From: Alistipes sp.
Lineage (GTDB): Bacteria > Bacteroidota > Bacteroidia > Bacteroidales > Rikenellaceae
Direction: 5' to 3'
Length of the DNA stretch: 9,840 nt
NCBI GenBank assembly: GCA_017934845.1
Contig: JAGBIR010000195.1
Coordinates: 1 to 9,840 of the forward strand
The notes beneath the pieces were generated by a model, which was given only the letters and a program-made list of their open reading frames with translations, did no database searches and was not told the DNA's origin. Of this stretch, positions 1-7,446 are shown piece by piece; position 1 is the stretch's first letter; each line of letters starts with the position of its first letter. A program made the translations under genes and the position numbers.

Positions 1-1000
1 AAGCGGCATTTGAAAAATCGAGCGTCGAGCGATAGTGCGCCTGAAGGATAAAGAAACGAATAGTCATAGGCGAATATGGCTGCTCCAACTTGGGATGCTC
101 GCCATTGAAGAGCTGCTCCATAGTGATGAAGTTGCCGTACGACTTACCCATCTTCTGTCCATCGATGGTAATCATATTGTTATGCACCCAATAGCGAGCC
201 GAGTCCTTGCCCAAAGCGGCCGTAGCCTGTGCAATCTCGCACTCGTGGTGGGGGAACATCAAGTCCATACCGCCACCGTGGATATCGAACTGCTCGCCAA
301 GATACTTGCACGACATAGCCGAGCACTCCATATGCCAGCCGGGGAAACCGTCTGACCAGGGCGAGGGCCAACGCATAATATGCTCGGGCGAAGCCTTCTT
401 CCACAGCGCAAAGTCGAAAGAGTTGCGCTTATCGCTCTGGCCGTCCAGATCGCGTGTATTGGCAACGATGTCGTCGAGGTTACGTCCCGACAACTTGCCG
501 TAGTGATAATCCTTGTTATACTTCTCGACATCGAAATATACCGAACCGTTTGACTCATAAGCATAGCCTGCATCGAAAATGCGCTTTACGAACTCAATCT
601 GCTCGATGATGTGGCCCGATGCATGGGGCTCAATTGAGGGCGTAAGGACATTCAACTGCTCCATAGCCTTATGGTATCGCTCGGTGTAGTAATGAGCAAC
701 CTCCATAGGCTCCAGCTGCTCCAAGCGTGCCTTCTTTGCAATCTTATCCTCTCCCTCGTCGGCGTCGTGTTCCAAGTGACCTACGTCGGTGATGTTGCGC
801 ACATAGCGCACCTTGTAGCCCGACGCTTTAAGGTAACGGAACATCAGGTCGAAAGTAATCGAGGGGCGAGCGTGTCCCAAATGGGGATCGCCATATACGG
901 TAGGGCCGCAGACATACATACCCACGCGGCCTTCATTGATTGGCTCAAACACCTCCTTGCGGCGAGAGAGCGTATTGTAAAGAACAAGTTTTGATTCCAT
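1..1000 (-). CDS. cysS: Cysteinyl-tRNA synthetase, N-terminal 333 residues (partial at left edge)
   Basis: Class I aminoacyl-tRNA synthetase that charges tRNA-Cys with cysteine in the cytoplasm. The frame is open from the ATG at 1000-998 to the window edge, giving 333 residues; family members are about 460-490, so the C-terminal anticodon-binding part lies outside. Seen directly: the HIGH motif as HLGH (residues 40-43), followed by ARPS; the KMSKS loop as KMGKS (283-287); and all four zinc/cysteine-selecting ligands expected from the E. coli enzyme, here C31, C226 (in WHMEC), H251 and E255 (in PHHECE). The spacing of C226 to H251 to E255 matches E. coli C209/H234/E238 exactly. A consensus promoter lies close upstream, leaving a leader of only about 12 nt. 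No truncation or frameshift is visible in the part present. Identification is secure. Confidence 0.97.
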   Translation of the reverse strand, partial: MESKLVLYNTLSRRKEVFEPINEGRVGMYVCGPTVYGDPHLGHARPSITFDLMFRYLKASGYKVRYVRNITDVGHLEHDADEGEDKIAKKARLEQLEPMEVAHYYTERYHKAMEQLNVLTPSIEPHASGHIIEQIEFVKRIFDAGYAYESNGSVYFDVEKYNKDYHYGKLSGRNLDDIVANTRDLDGQSDKRNSFDFALWKKASPEHIMRWPSPWSDGFPGWHMECSAMSCKYLGEQFDIHGGGMDLMFPHHECEIAQATAALGKDSARYWVHNNMITIDGQKMGKSYGNFITMEQLFNGEHPKLEQPYSPMTIRFFILQAHYRSTLDFSNAA

Positions 1001-1018
1001 ATCTAAAATTATTTTTCG

Positions 1019-1049
1019 CAAAGATACACAGCCAAACGCAGAATTCAAA
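1019..1049 (-). promoter_or_regulatory. Bacteroidetes-type sigma-ABfr promoter of cysS
   Basis: Read on the minus strand, TTTG (1049-1046) is followed after exactly 19 bp by TATCTTTG (1026-1019), a perfect match to the Bacteroidetes -33/-7 consensus TTTG-N19-21-TAnnTTTG. Transcription would start near 1012, about 12 nt before the cysS ATG. The -33 element sits inside one of two direct copies of GAATTCAAAATT (1041-1052 and 1055-1066, 14-bp period). Confidence 0.75.
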
Positions 1050-1155
1050 ATTAAGAATTCAAAATTTGGTTGTAAACAACCATCTTCTTTTATTTTGCAC
1101 TTATCGGGCAGCACAAAAGCCCGCAAACGCAATCGGCTACTGCCCCACCCGGGAG

Positions 1156-1656
1156 CTATTTGTTCAACAATTTTTCGTAGGCCAAGCGGCGGCTCTCGAT
1201 AACCACATCGCCGCAATAGGTGTAGCCTAAAGAGCCGATCATTTTTTGCATTATCACGTTGTCGGGATGGGTGTCGATTCGCATCGAACTTACGCGCTCG
1301 GCAGCCATCGTTTCGGCAGCCCTCATAAACTGCTTTGCAAAGCCCATTCCAACAAATATCTCCGAGACGCAAAGTCGGTGAATAACAGCATATTCGCCTT
1401 GAGTGAGCCACTCGCCGCCGGTAATGTCGTCATAGGCCTTTTCGCCCGTAAAAATCACTGCGCCATAGGCCAGAATTTCAGCACCCATACAGAGTATCAT
1501 ACCTACCCCATTTTCCACATCCTGCACGATGCTCTCACGATTGGGGTAGCCCCTTTGCCACTGGTCGATTCCGGCCTTGCCCAAACGCTTAGAAGCGTGG
1601 GCGACAATCTCTGTTACACGGTCGATATCGGCCGTTGTTGCGTGTCGAAATATCAT
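1156..1656 (-). CDS. GNAT-family N-acetyltransferase, substrate unknown
   Basis: A 166-residue protein, normal length for a single-domain GNAT acetyltransferase, which moves an acetyl group from acetyl-CoA to an amine. The N-terminus ([13 protein letters not shown]) has the usual strand-helix opening. Residues 26-40 carry a [10 protein letters not shown] segment that I associate with one GNAT subgroup of unknown substrate. Motif A, which binds the CoA pyrophosphate, is at about 91-110, with IHRLCV then VGMGFA; the Arg/Gln usually found three residues before the first motif Gly is Ile100 here. The motif B region is about 133-150 (NVIMQKM...SLGY). The predicted protein is cytoplasmic. It lies between tRNA-Gln and cysS on the same strand. 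I see no convincing promoter of its own, so readthrough from the tRNA promoter across the 229-nt gap is possible. The start ATG at 1656 is the first in frame and is preceded by an AT-rich stretch without Shine-Dalgarno, as usual for this phylum. Confidence 0.85.
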   Translation of the reverse strand: MIFRHATTADIDRVTEIVAHASKRLGKAGIDQWQRGYPNRESIVQDVENGVGMILCMGAEILAYGAVIFTGEKAYDDITGGEWLTQGEYAVIHRLCVSEIFVGMGFAKQFMRAAETMAAERVSSMRIDTHPDNVIMQKMIGSLGYTYCGDVVIESRRLAYEKLLNK

Positions 1657-1701
1657 AATTCAAATGTTAATGTTAAAATCAAATGGTAACAATCAAAACA
1701 G

Positions 1702-1840
1702 AGGGCAACCGGCCCTAAAAAGCCATCATTCCAAAGGGTATCTGCCCCACCCTAAAAGGCATCCAAAATCACGCCCCAAAGTCCTCCTCAAAGGGTATCA
1801 GCCCCTCCTCAAAAAGCTATCAACTAAAAAAGGGCAACCG
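1702..1840. repeat. Degenerate short-repeat block between tRNA-Gln and the acetyltransferase gene
   Basis: Five copies of a 10-bp element AAARGSYATC occur at 1718-1727, 1733-1742, 1754-1763, 1790-1799 and 1812-1821. Two of them (1733 and 1790) are identical and begin longer similar units 57 bp apart (AAAGGGTATC, then T/A, GCCCC, A/T, CC). The block is bracketed by exact 10-bp direct copies of AGGGCAACCG at 1702-1711 and 1831-1840. The first of these is also the left half of a small hairpin (AGGGC/GCCCT, 1702-1716). Spacing is irregular (15, 21, 36, 22 bp), so it is neither a CRISPR nor a clean tandem array. The reading frame through it on the plus strand gives a low-complexity peptide and is not a credible gene. 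Function unknown. Confidence 0.5.
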
Positions 1841-1884
1841 CGGCATCAGATATCTTAATCCTCCCCCTTGGCTACCCTCGTTGA

Positions 1885-1958
1885 TGGTTGAGCTACCGAG
1901 ATTCGAACTCAGAATAACAGAACCAAAATCTGCTGTGTTACCGTTACACCATAGCTCA
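1885..1958 (-). tRNA. tRNA-Gln (anticodon UUG), CCA encoded
   Basis: The full cloverleaf can be drawn on the minus strand. The acceptor stem TGAGCTA (1958-1952) pairs with TAGCTCA (1895-1889), followed by discriminator A (1888) and an encoded CCA (1887-1885). The D arm is GTGT...ACAC. The anticodon stem GCAGA/TCTGT (one G-U pair) holds the loop TTTTGGT, so the anticodon is TTG. The T arm is CTGAG/CTCGG with loop TTCGAAT. It decodes CAA (and CAG by wobble). A promoter lies directly upstream. Confidence 0.96.
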
Positions 1959-1979
1959 ATCGTTGCTCGTAAGCGGATG

Positions 1980-2010
1980 CAAAAATAATGTAAAAATTTG
2001 AAATCGCAAA
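1980..2010 (-). promoter_or_regulatory. Promoter of tRNA-Gln
   Basis: On the minus strand, TTTG (2010-2007) is followed after exactly 19 bp by TATTTTTG (1987-1980), matching TTTG-N19-TAnnTTTG. The predicted transcript start near 1973 gives a 15-nt 5' leader before the mature tRNA. It is divergent from the operon promoter at 2147-2177. Confidence 0.7.
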
Positions 2011-2146
2011 ATTTATCCTCCGAAAGTTATTGCAAGTGACAATATTAGTGATTGAGCAACGTTTCGCTAAAAAAAACAATATTTTACGGACATTATAACT
2101 TTACGACACAATGCTACATTGCGCAGTCCGATTTTGTGGATTGAAT

Positions 2147-2177
2147 TTTGAATTTTGAAATCGATAACGTATCTTTG
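2147..2177 (+). promoter_or_regulatory. Promoter of the three-gene DUF2723/transglutaminase operon
   Basis: TTTG (2147-2150), a 19-bp spacer and TATCTTTG (2170-2177) match the Bacteroidetes consensus exactly. The -7 octamer is identical to that of cysS. The -33 element sits in a 7-bp tandem repeat (TTGAATT twice, then TTGAAA, 2141-2160). Transcription would begin near 2184, which rules out the upstream in-frame ATG at 2155 as a start for the first gene. No other matching promoter is seen in the 45-nt and 6-nt gaps further down, so this one probably drives all three genes. Confidence 0.75.
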
Positions 2178-2182
2178 TCCGA

Positions 2183-2201
2183 TTATATATATAATATATA
2201 A
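2183..2201 (+). promoter_or_regulatory. AT-only hairpin at the predicted 5' end of the operon mRNA
   Basis: TTATATAT (2183-2190) and ATATATAA (2194-2201) form an 8-bp perfect inverted repeat around a 3-nt ATA loop, starting at the transcript 5' end predicted from the promoter. All pairs are A-U, so stability is modest. It could shield the mRNA 5' end or simply be low-complexity leader sequence. The remaining leader to the ATG at 2233 is AT-rich. Confidence 0.35.
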
Positions 2202-2232
2202 AACTGAATTAACTAATAGAATTTACGATATT

Positions 2233-5200
2233 ATGAATTTTAATCGTTGGGACAGAATCACAGGCTGGGTGGTGTTTGCTATTGCCGCCCTAACCTACCT
2301 GCTCACTATGGAGCCCTCGTCGTCGCTGTGGGACTGCGCCGAGTTCATCGCCACATCCTACAAACTTGAGGTGGGTCACCCGCCCGGAGCTCCACTCTTT
2401 ATGCTCATGGCACGCATCGCTACGATGTTTGCACCATCGTCATACTATGTGCCTCACATGGTCAACGGTATGAACTGCTTGGCAAGTGCCTTTTGTATCC
2501 TCTTCCTCTTTTGGTCGATAACCCACCTTGCACGTCGCATCTTCTCGGCTGCAGGTCGTACTTTCGGCGATAAGGAGAAGATTGCCGCGTTGGGCGCCGG
2601 TGCAATAGGTGCTTTGGCCTACACTTTTACCGATACATTCTGGTTTTCGGCTGTCGAGGGTGAGGTTTATGCCCTCTCGTCGATGTTTACGGCATTGGTT
2701 GTTTGGTTGATGCTCAAGTGGGAGGAACAGGCCGACGAGCCTCACTCGGCGCGTTGGATTATCCTCATTGCCTATCTGATGGGACTCTCTATCGGTGTGC
2801 ATATCCTCAACTTGCTGACCATTCCTGCATTGGTGTTCGTATATTACTTCCGCAAGTATAAAAACATCACCCTCAAGGGCGTTATATACGCGACACTTAT
2901 CGCGTTGGCTATTTTGGGCTTTATCAACGGCATAATTATCCCCTATACGGTGTATATTGGTGCTATGGTCGATGTATTCTTCGTCAATACGTTGGGCTTG
3001 CCCGTTAACTCGGGAATTGTAGTCTTTGCACTCGCGACACTCGGTGCGCTCTTCTACGGCATTTGGCGTACGCACAAGACGGGCCATAAGGTATGGAACT
3101 TGTTGTTGCTCTCGACATTTATGATTTTGGTCGGCTTCTCATCGTATGCTACCGTAACGTTTCGTGCCGTGGCAAACCCGCCGATGAATAGTAACAACCC
3201 CAACAACCCGCACGCACTGTTGGCCGTATTGAACCGCGACCAGTATGGAGCGCGTCCGTTGCTCTATGGCCCCTATTATTCATCTCCGATTGACGACTAC
3301 GAGGAGGCCGACGTCTATTACTACGACAAGCAGGATGGTCGTTACAACAAGGCTACGCGTCTGACGGGTTACACCTATCCTTCTCAATTCCAGCACTTCT
3401 TCCCCCGCCTTTGGAATAACTACAAGGGCGAGGCGGCCTATAAGCCGTGGGCAGCCTACCGCACAAAGGTCGATTTCCTGCGTGACGAGAATGGCGAAAT
3501 CATGCGCGACGAGCAGGGTAAGGCACTGCGTGGCGAGGTATTGGATTATGGCCGCACGGTTTATGACCCTACAACGGGCGAGACCTTTACAGAGCCTACG
3601 TTTGGTGAGAATCTATACTACTTCTTCACCTACCAGCTCAACTATATGTACTGGCGATACTTCCTATGGAACTTTGTAGGTCGTCAGGACGATGTTCAGG
3701 CCGGCGACGAGACAATCTCACACGGCAACTGGCTATCGGGCATAAAGGCTCTGGACGAAGTATATCTCGGCCCGCAGGATAATCTGCCACGCGAGATGGC
3801 CGAGAATCCGGCACGCAACACCTACTTCTTCCTGCCCTTCCTGCTCGGTTTGATTGGTCTGTTATACCATTTGAACCGCGATCAGCGCAACTTTATCGTT
3901 GTGATGTGGCTGTTTATAATGATGGGTATAGCTCTGGTTGTCTATTTCAACACATCGCCCAACGAGCCTCGTGAGCGTGATTACGTTTATGCCGGATCGT
4001 TCTATGCCTTCTCAATATGGATTGGATTGGGCGTGCTGGCTATTTACGAATTCTTGGCATATCTCTTCCGCCGCGACAACCGCAACATTGCAGCAGCCGC
4101 TACCGCAGTATGCTTGGTAGTGCCTACCATACTTGCTGCTCAGAACTGGGATGACCACGACCGCTCGGGCCGTACCTATGCGCGCGATGTGGGTTACAAC
4201 TATTTGATGTCAACACCCAAGAATGCCATCATCGTCAACTATGGCGACAACGACACCTTCCCCTTGTGGTATAATCAGGAGGTTGATGGCGTGCGTCCCG
4301 ACGTAAGAATTATGAACTCAAGCTATTTGAGTGGCGATTGGTATATCGACGAGATGCGTACGGCAGCCAACGACGCACCGCCCGTACCATTTAGCCTACC
4401 TCCCAGCAAATATACCTACGTTAACGACGTGCTGCCCATCCGCGAGCGCATTTCGCGTACGGTAACTCTGCGCGAGTTGATGGACTTCATCGCCAGCGAG
4501 GATGACGCAACGAAGATTCGTATGATCGATGACTCCTATATGGATTATGTTCCGGCACGCAGCATCGCTCTGCCTGTAAATAAGGATAACGCCATCGCTG
4601 CCGGCATTGTCAAGGAGGAGGATCGCGACAAGATGGTCGATACGGTATATATCAACATCTCGAAGCGTAAGACCTCGCTCGAGAAGAACGAGATGATGTT
4701 ATTGGATATGCTCGCAACGTTCGACTGGAAGCGACCTATCAGCTTTACACAGGTTTATATGTTGCAGGATTTCGGTCTGCTCAACTATTTGCAGTTCGAT
4801 GGCTACGCCTATCGTCTGGTACCTATCCTTACACCCTACGAGTCGTCGTGGGACATAGGCCGCATCGACACCGACGTTACCTACCCGCTGCTCACCGAGA
4901 CCTTCCGCTATGGTAATCTTGCCGACGAGGATGTTTTGGTTGACCACTTTACGCAATATAACATTGGCGCATCGAAGGCTCGCGAGAGCTTTGCCCGCGT
5001 AGCGCGCCAGATGGTATTAGAGGGTCGCAACGAGGAGGCTCTGACGCTTCTCGACCGCGGTTTGGAGGTCTTCCCCATCGAGAAGATTCGCTTCACCGAT
5101 GCCAACACATACCCCTTCATCGAGACCTACTATGCACTGAAGGAGTACGAGAAGGGTGACGCACTGATGCAGGCATATATCGACAATCTGATTGAGTACA

Positions 5201-5433
5201 TAGAGTATTACCTCCTGTTCGACGGCATGAAGGCCAACCTCGTAACCAAGCAGATTACCGACCGTATGGATTCGCTTCAGGAGTTGTACTTCTTGGCGGC
5301 TTACTCGGGTCGCGACGATATTGTACGCGAGCTGAATGACTACTACCGCACGTTCGGTTATACCGACGAGGAACTTATCATCCCGGGCAGCGATGCCGAT
5401 GAGTTGATGGATGCTCCCGTGGTTGAGATGTAA
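2233..5433 (+). CDS. DUF2723 (TMEM260-like, GT-C fold) membrane glycosyltransferase, probable protein O-mannosyltransferase type
   Basis: A 1066-residue inner-membrane protein. About a dozen hydrophobic segments occupy residues 11-315 and 530-635. They are split by a polar loop of about 215 residues (about 315-530), and a long soluble C-terminal part follows (about 636-1066). Family marks visible: the first external loop with WDCAEF (D34, E37), where GT-C enzymes carry their catalytic acid, then GHPPGAP (48-54); HILNL after the mid N-terminal segments; PRERDYVY (579-586); and NYGDNDTF (669-676), which opens the soluble domain. Residues about 910-1000 have TPR-like helix pairs. The human relative TMEM260 is described as an O-mannosyltransferase; in bacteria the acceptor is unknown, so transfer to exported proteins from a lipid-linked sugar is inference. 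An in-frame ATG at 2155 lies upstream of the promoter's -7 element, so 2233 is taken as the start. First gene of the operon. Confidence 0.85.
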   Translation: MNFNRWDRITGWVVFAIAALTYLLTMEPSSSLWDCAEFIATSYKLEVGHPPGAPLFMLMARIATMFAPSSYYVPHMVNGMNCLASAFCILFLFWSITHLARRIFSAAGRTFGDKEKIAALGAGAIGALAYTFTDTFWFSAVEGEVYALSSMFTALVVWLMLKWEEQADEPHSARWIILIAYLMGLSIGVHILNLLTIPALVFVYYFRKYKNITLKGVIYATLIALAILGFINGIIIPYTVYIGAMVDVFFVNTLGLPVNSGIVVFALATLGALFYGIWRTHKTGHKVWNLLLLSTFMILVGFSSYATVTFRAVANPPMNSNNPNNPHALLAVLNRDQYGARPLLYGPYYSSPIDDYEEADVYYYDKQDGRYNKATRLTGYTYPSQFQHFFPRLWNNYKGEAAYKPWAAYRTKVDFLRDENGEIMRDEQGKALRGEVLDYGRTVYDPTTGETFTEPTFGENLYYFFTYQLNYMYWRYFLWNFVGRQDDVQAGDETISHGNWLSGIKALDEVYLGPQDNLPREMAENPARNTYFFLPFLLGLIGLLYHLNRDQRNFIVVMWLFIMMGIALVVYFNTSPNEPRERDYVYAGSFYAFSIWIGLGVLAIYEFLAYLFRRDNRNIAAAATAVCLVVPTILAAQNWDDHDRSGRTYARDVGYNYLMSTPKNAIIVNYGDNDTFPLWYNQEVDGVRPDVRIMNSSYLSGDWYIDEMRTAANDAPPVPFSLPPSKYTYVNDVLPIRERISRTVTLRELMDFIASEDDATKIRMIDDSYMDYVPARSIALPVNKDNAIAAGIVKEEDRDKMVDTVYINISKRKTSLEKNEMMLLDMLATFDWKRPISFTQVYMLQDFGLLNYLQFDGYAYRLVPILTPYESSWDIGRIDTDVTYPLLTETFRYGNLADEDVLVDHFTQYNIGASKARESFARVARQMVLEGRNEEALTLLDRGLEVFPIEKIRFTDANTYPFIETYYALKEYEKGDALMQAYIDNLIEYIEYYLLFDGMKANLVTKQITDRMDSLQELYFLAAYSGRDDIVRELNDYYRTFGYTDEELIIPGSDADELMDAPVVEM

Positions 5434-5478
5434 CATATGTAATCAAATAATTATAACCAAAACCCAAAATTTAACATT

Positions 5479-7440
5479 ATGAGATTCTTTTTAAGTTTAA
5501 TCACCTTGTTGACGATAGCCTCTTCAGCTTCGGCTCAGTGCTGGAGTGACTTGAAGGCGGCTGCCGAGTCAAACAAGGATTTCGCTTCCTACCCCACAGC
5601 CGTTCTGTTGGACGACACCAAGGTAGATGTAGCCGCTACTGGCTCTGGCGCATTTACAATTCACCGCATCGTGGCAATTCAGAACAACGAGGGCGCATTG
5701 GCAAACCGTGTTTTGAAGTACGACTACGACCCTTTGACAGCCTTTGCAGAGTTTGCCGAGGTTACCATCTACCGTGCAAACGGTCAGGTCGATAAGCTCG
5801 ACGTTAAGAAGGCTTACGACTACGCTGCTCCCGCACGCGCAATCTATTGGGGCGCACGCCAGATTATGATCGAGGTGGGTGCGTTGGCCGTTGGCGATGT
5901 TATCGACTACACCATCTCAAAGAAGGGCTTTACCTATGCTCTGCTTACAGCTCCCATCGAGGAGGAGGATCGCTTCATTCCCCCTATGCGTGGCGAGTTC
6001 TACGATATCGTACCCTTCTGGGTTGATCAGCCTACTGTTAAGAAGGTTTATACGGTAAGCTACCCCAAGGATAAGGATGTACAGTATGAGTTCTATCAGG
6101 GCGAGTGCCGTTCATCGATCCGTTTGGCCGGCGACCGCAAGGTAATGTCGTTTACGATGGAGAACATTCTCCCCTTCAAGAAGGAGAAGAATATGGTTGA
6201 CCTATTCGACGTTGCTCCAAAGCTTATGATGTCATCTACTCCCGAGTGGAAGGATAAGTCGCTCTGGTTTAATGGCGTTAACGAGGATTACGGTAGCTTC
6301 GAGCCTACACCCGCAGCCCAGAAGAAGGTTGACGAGTTGCTGGCAGGCGTAACCGACGAGATTGAGCGTATCTCGATTCTTACCCACTGGGTTGCCGATA
6401 ACATCCGTTACTCGGGTATCTCTATGGGCAAGGGCGAGGGCTACACGCTCCATAACACCGAGATGAACTTCACCGACCGTTGCGGCGTATGTAAGGATAA
6501 GGCTGCGCTCCTTATCTCGATGCTCCGAATGGCTGGTCACGAGGCTCACCCCGCAATGACAATGGCAGGCTCACGCATCGAGACAATCCCCGCCGACCAC
6601 TTCAACCACTGCGTCGCTGTTGTTAAGCTCCAAAATGGTACTTACATTCCTTTGGATCCCACATGGGTCCCCTTCAACCGCGAGATTTGGTCAAGTGCCG
6701 AGCAGCAGCAGAACTATCTTCCGGGTATCCCCGAGGGTTCTGACCTCTTGCTCTCACCCGTATCGGCTCCCGAGAATCACTACTTGAAGATTCACGCTAC
6801 AACAGCCGTTAACGAGGCCGGAACACTCACAGGCGAGTACACCGTAATGGCCGAGGGTCAGTCTGACGCAGCCGTACGTCGTCCCTACCTTCAGGGTTAT
6901 GCCGAGCGTGTTATGCGCGCATTGGAGAGCGAGTTAATGAACGTATCGCCCGAGGCTCGCATCCTCAGCGTTAAGGCTAACGATCCTAAGAACTATCAGG
7001 CTGCGCCTATCAAGATGACTATCCGTTTCGAGATTCCTAACTACGCAACCGTAGCTGACGGCATGATTATCGTTAAACCTTTGGTTTACAACAATCTCTA
7101 CAACGGTGTTCGTACATTCTTGCGCGTTGATACATCGGTTGAGCAGCGTCAGTATGCGTTCAAGGACTCTTGCTCACGCCTTATCGAGCTAAAGGAGACA
7201 ATGACTCTTCCTAAGGGTTATGTTGCATATGGCCACGTTCAGGGTAACGGCACAGGCGGTAGCAATGTTACAAAGTTCGACTACACATTCTCAACCCAAG
7301 ACAACACCCTTAGCGTAGAGCATAGCCTTGCACTCTACAAGCGCGTTTACGAGGCCGAGGATTGGACATCATTCCGTGGCGCAGTAAACAATTATAAGGA
7401 GCAGGCAGAGAAGAGTTACATATTTTATGAAAAGAGATAA
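5479..7440 (+). CDS. Exported DUF3857/transglutaminase-like protein, catalytic triad intact
   Basis: 653 residues. An N-terminal signal peptide (charged start, hydrophobic core 3-14, ASSASA before Q20) predicts export and cleavage after A19; C21 is not in a lipobox. DUF3857, a beta-rich domain usual in front of bacterial transglutaminase folds, spans about 30-210. The transglutaminase-like core spans about 275-395 and shows a complete papain-like triad: C338 in CGVCKDKA, H377 in HFNHC, and D393 in LDPTW. A beta-rich C-terminal domain follows (about 400-653). Length fits full-size family members. Such enzymes may crosslink or hydrolyse protein amides; the substrate here is unknown. It begins 45 nt after the glycosyltransferase gene with no promoter between, so it is co-transcribed, and a shorter paralogue follows. 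C335 and C338 form a CxxC around the nucleophile that could be redox sensitive; I believe close homologues share it, but cannot check. Confidence 0.85.
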   Translation: MRFFLSLITLLTIASSASAQCWSDLKAAAESNKDFASYPTAVLLDDTKVDVAATGSGAFTIHRIVAIQNNEGALANRVLKYDYDPLTAFAEFAEVTIYRANGQVDKLDVKKAYDYAAPARAIYWGARQIMIEVGALAVGDVIDYTISKKGFTYALLTAPIEEEDRFIPPMRGEFYDIVPFWVDQPTVKKVYTVSYPKDKDVQYEFYQGECRSSIRLAGDRKVMSFTMENILPFKKEKNMVDLFDVAPKLMMSSTPEWKDKSLWFNGVNEDYGSFEPTPAAQKKVDELLAGVTDEIERISILTHWVADNIRYSGISMGKGEGYTLHNTEMNFTDRCGVCKDKAALLISMLRMAGHEAHPAMTMAGSRIETIPADHFNHCVAVVKLQNGTYIPLDPTWVPFNREIWSSAEQQQNYLPGIPEGSDLLLSPVSAPENHYLKIHATTAVNEAGTLTGEYTVMAEGQSDAAVRRPYLQGYAERVMRALESELMNVSPEARILSVKANDPKNYQAAPIKMTIRFEIPNYATVADGMIIVKPLVYNNLYNGVRTFLRVDTSVEQRQYAFKDSCSRLIELKETMTLPKGYVAYGHVQGNGTGGSNVTKFDYTFSTQDNTLSVEHSLALYKRVYEAEDWTSFRGAVNNYKEQAEKSYIFYEKR

Positions 7441-7446
7441 TTTACG

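Noticed and set aside
1105..1123. Hairpin CGGGC/GCCCG after the acetyltransferase gene as a terminator
   Set aside because: The stem is only 5 bp with a 9-nt loop and no T run follows on the minus strand.
1657..1700. Possible promoter for the acetyltransferase gene (TACCATTTG and TAACATTTG on the minus strand)
   Set aside because: Both have three bases instead of two between TA and TTTG, one lies almost on the start codon, and neither has a correctly spaced TTTG upstream.
1577..1858. Plus-strand open frame of 93 codons across the repeat block
   Set aside because: It overlaps the acetyltransferase gene antisense, then runs through the repeats as a Lys/Pro-rich low-complexity peptide with no recognisable domain.
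1954..2061. Inverted copies of CGTTGCTC (1961-1968) and GAGCAACG (2054-2061) around the tRNA promoter
   Set aside because: An 8-bp match over 86 bp with permuted flanks (ATTGAGC) is weak; without copies elsewhere it cannot be told from chance or a small rearrangement scar.
2109..2121. Dyad CAATG-CTA-CATTG upstream of the operon promoter as an operator
   Set aside because: Half-sites of 5 bp are short and no regulator in the window can be linked to it.
2440..3087. Long antisense open frame (215 codons) inside the DUF2723 gene
   Set aside because: Its composition is the mirror of the real gene's codon pattern and shows no domain; the same holds for the antisense frames at 5017-5436 and 8128-8679.
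5479..5541. Possible lipoprotein signal at C21 of the transglutaminase-like protein
   Set aside because: The residues before C21 are S-A-Q; a lipobox needs a small residue (Gly/Ala/Ser) at -1 and a Leu-like residue at -3. A standard signal peptidase I site after A19 fits better.
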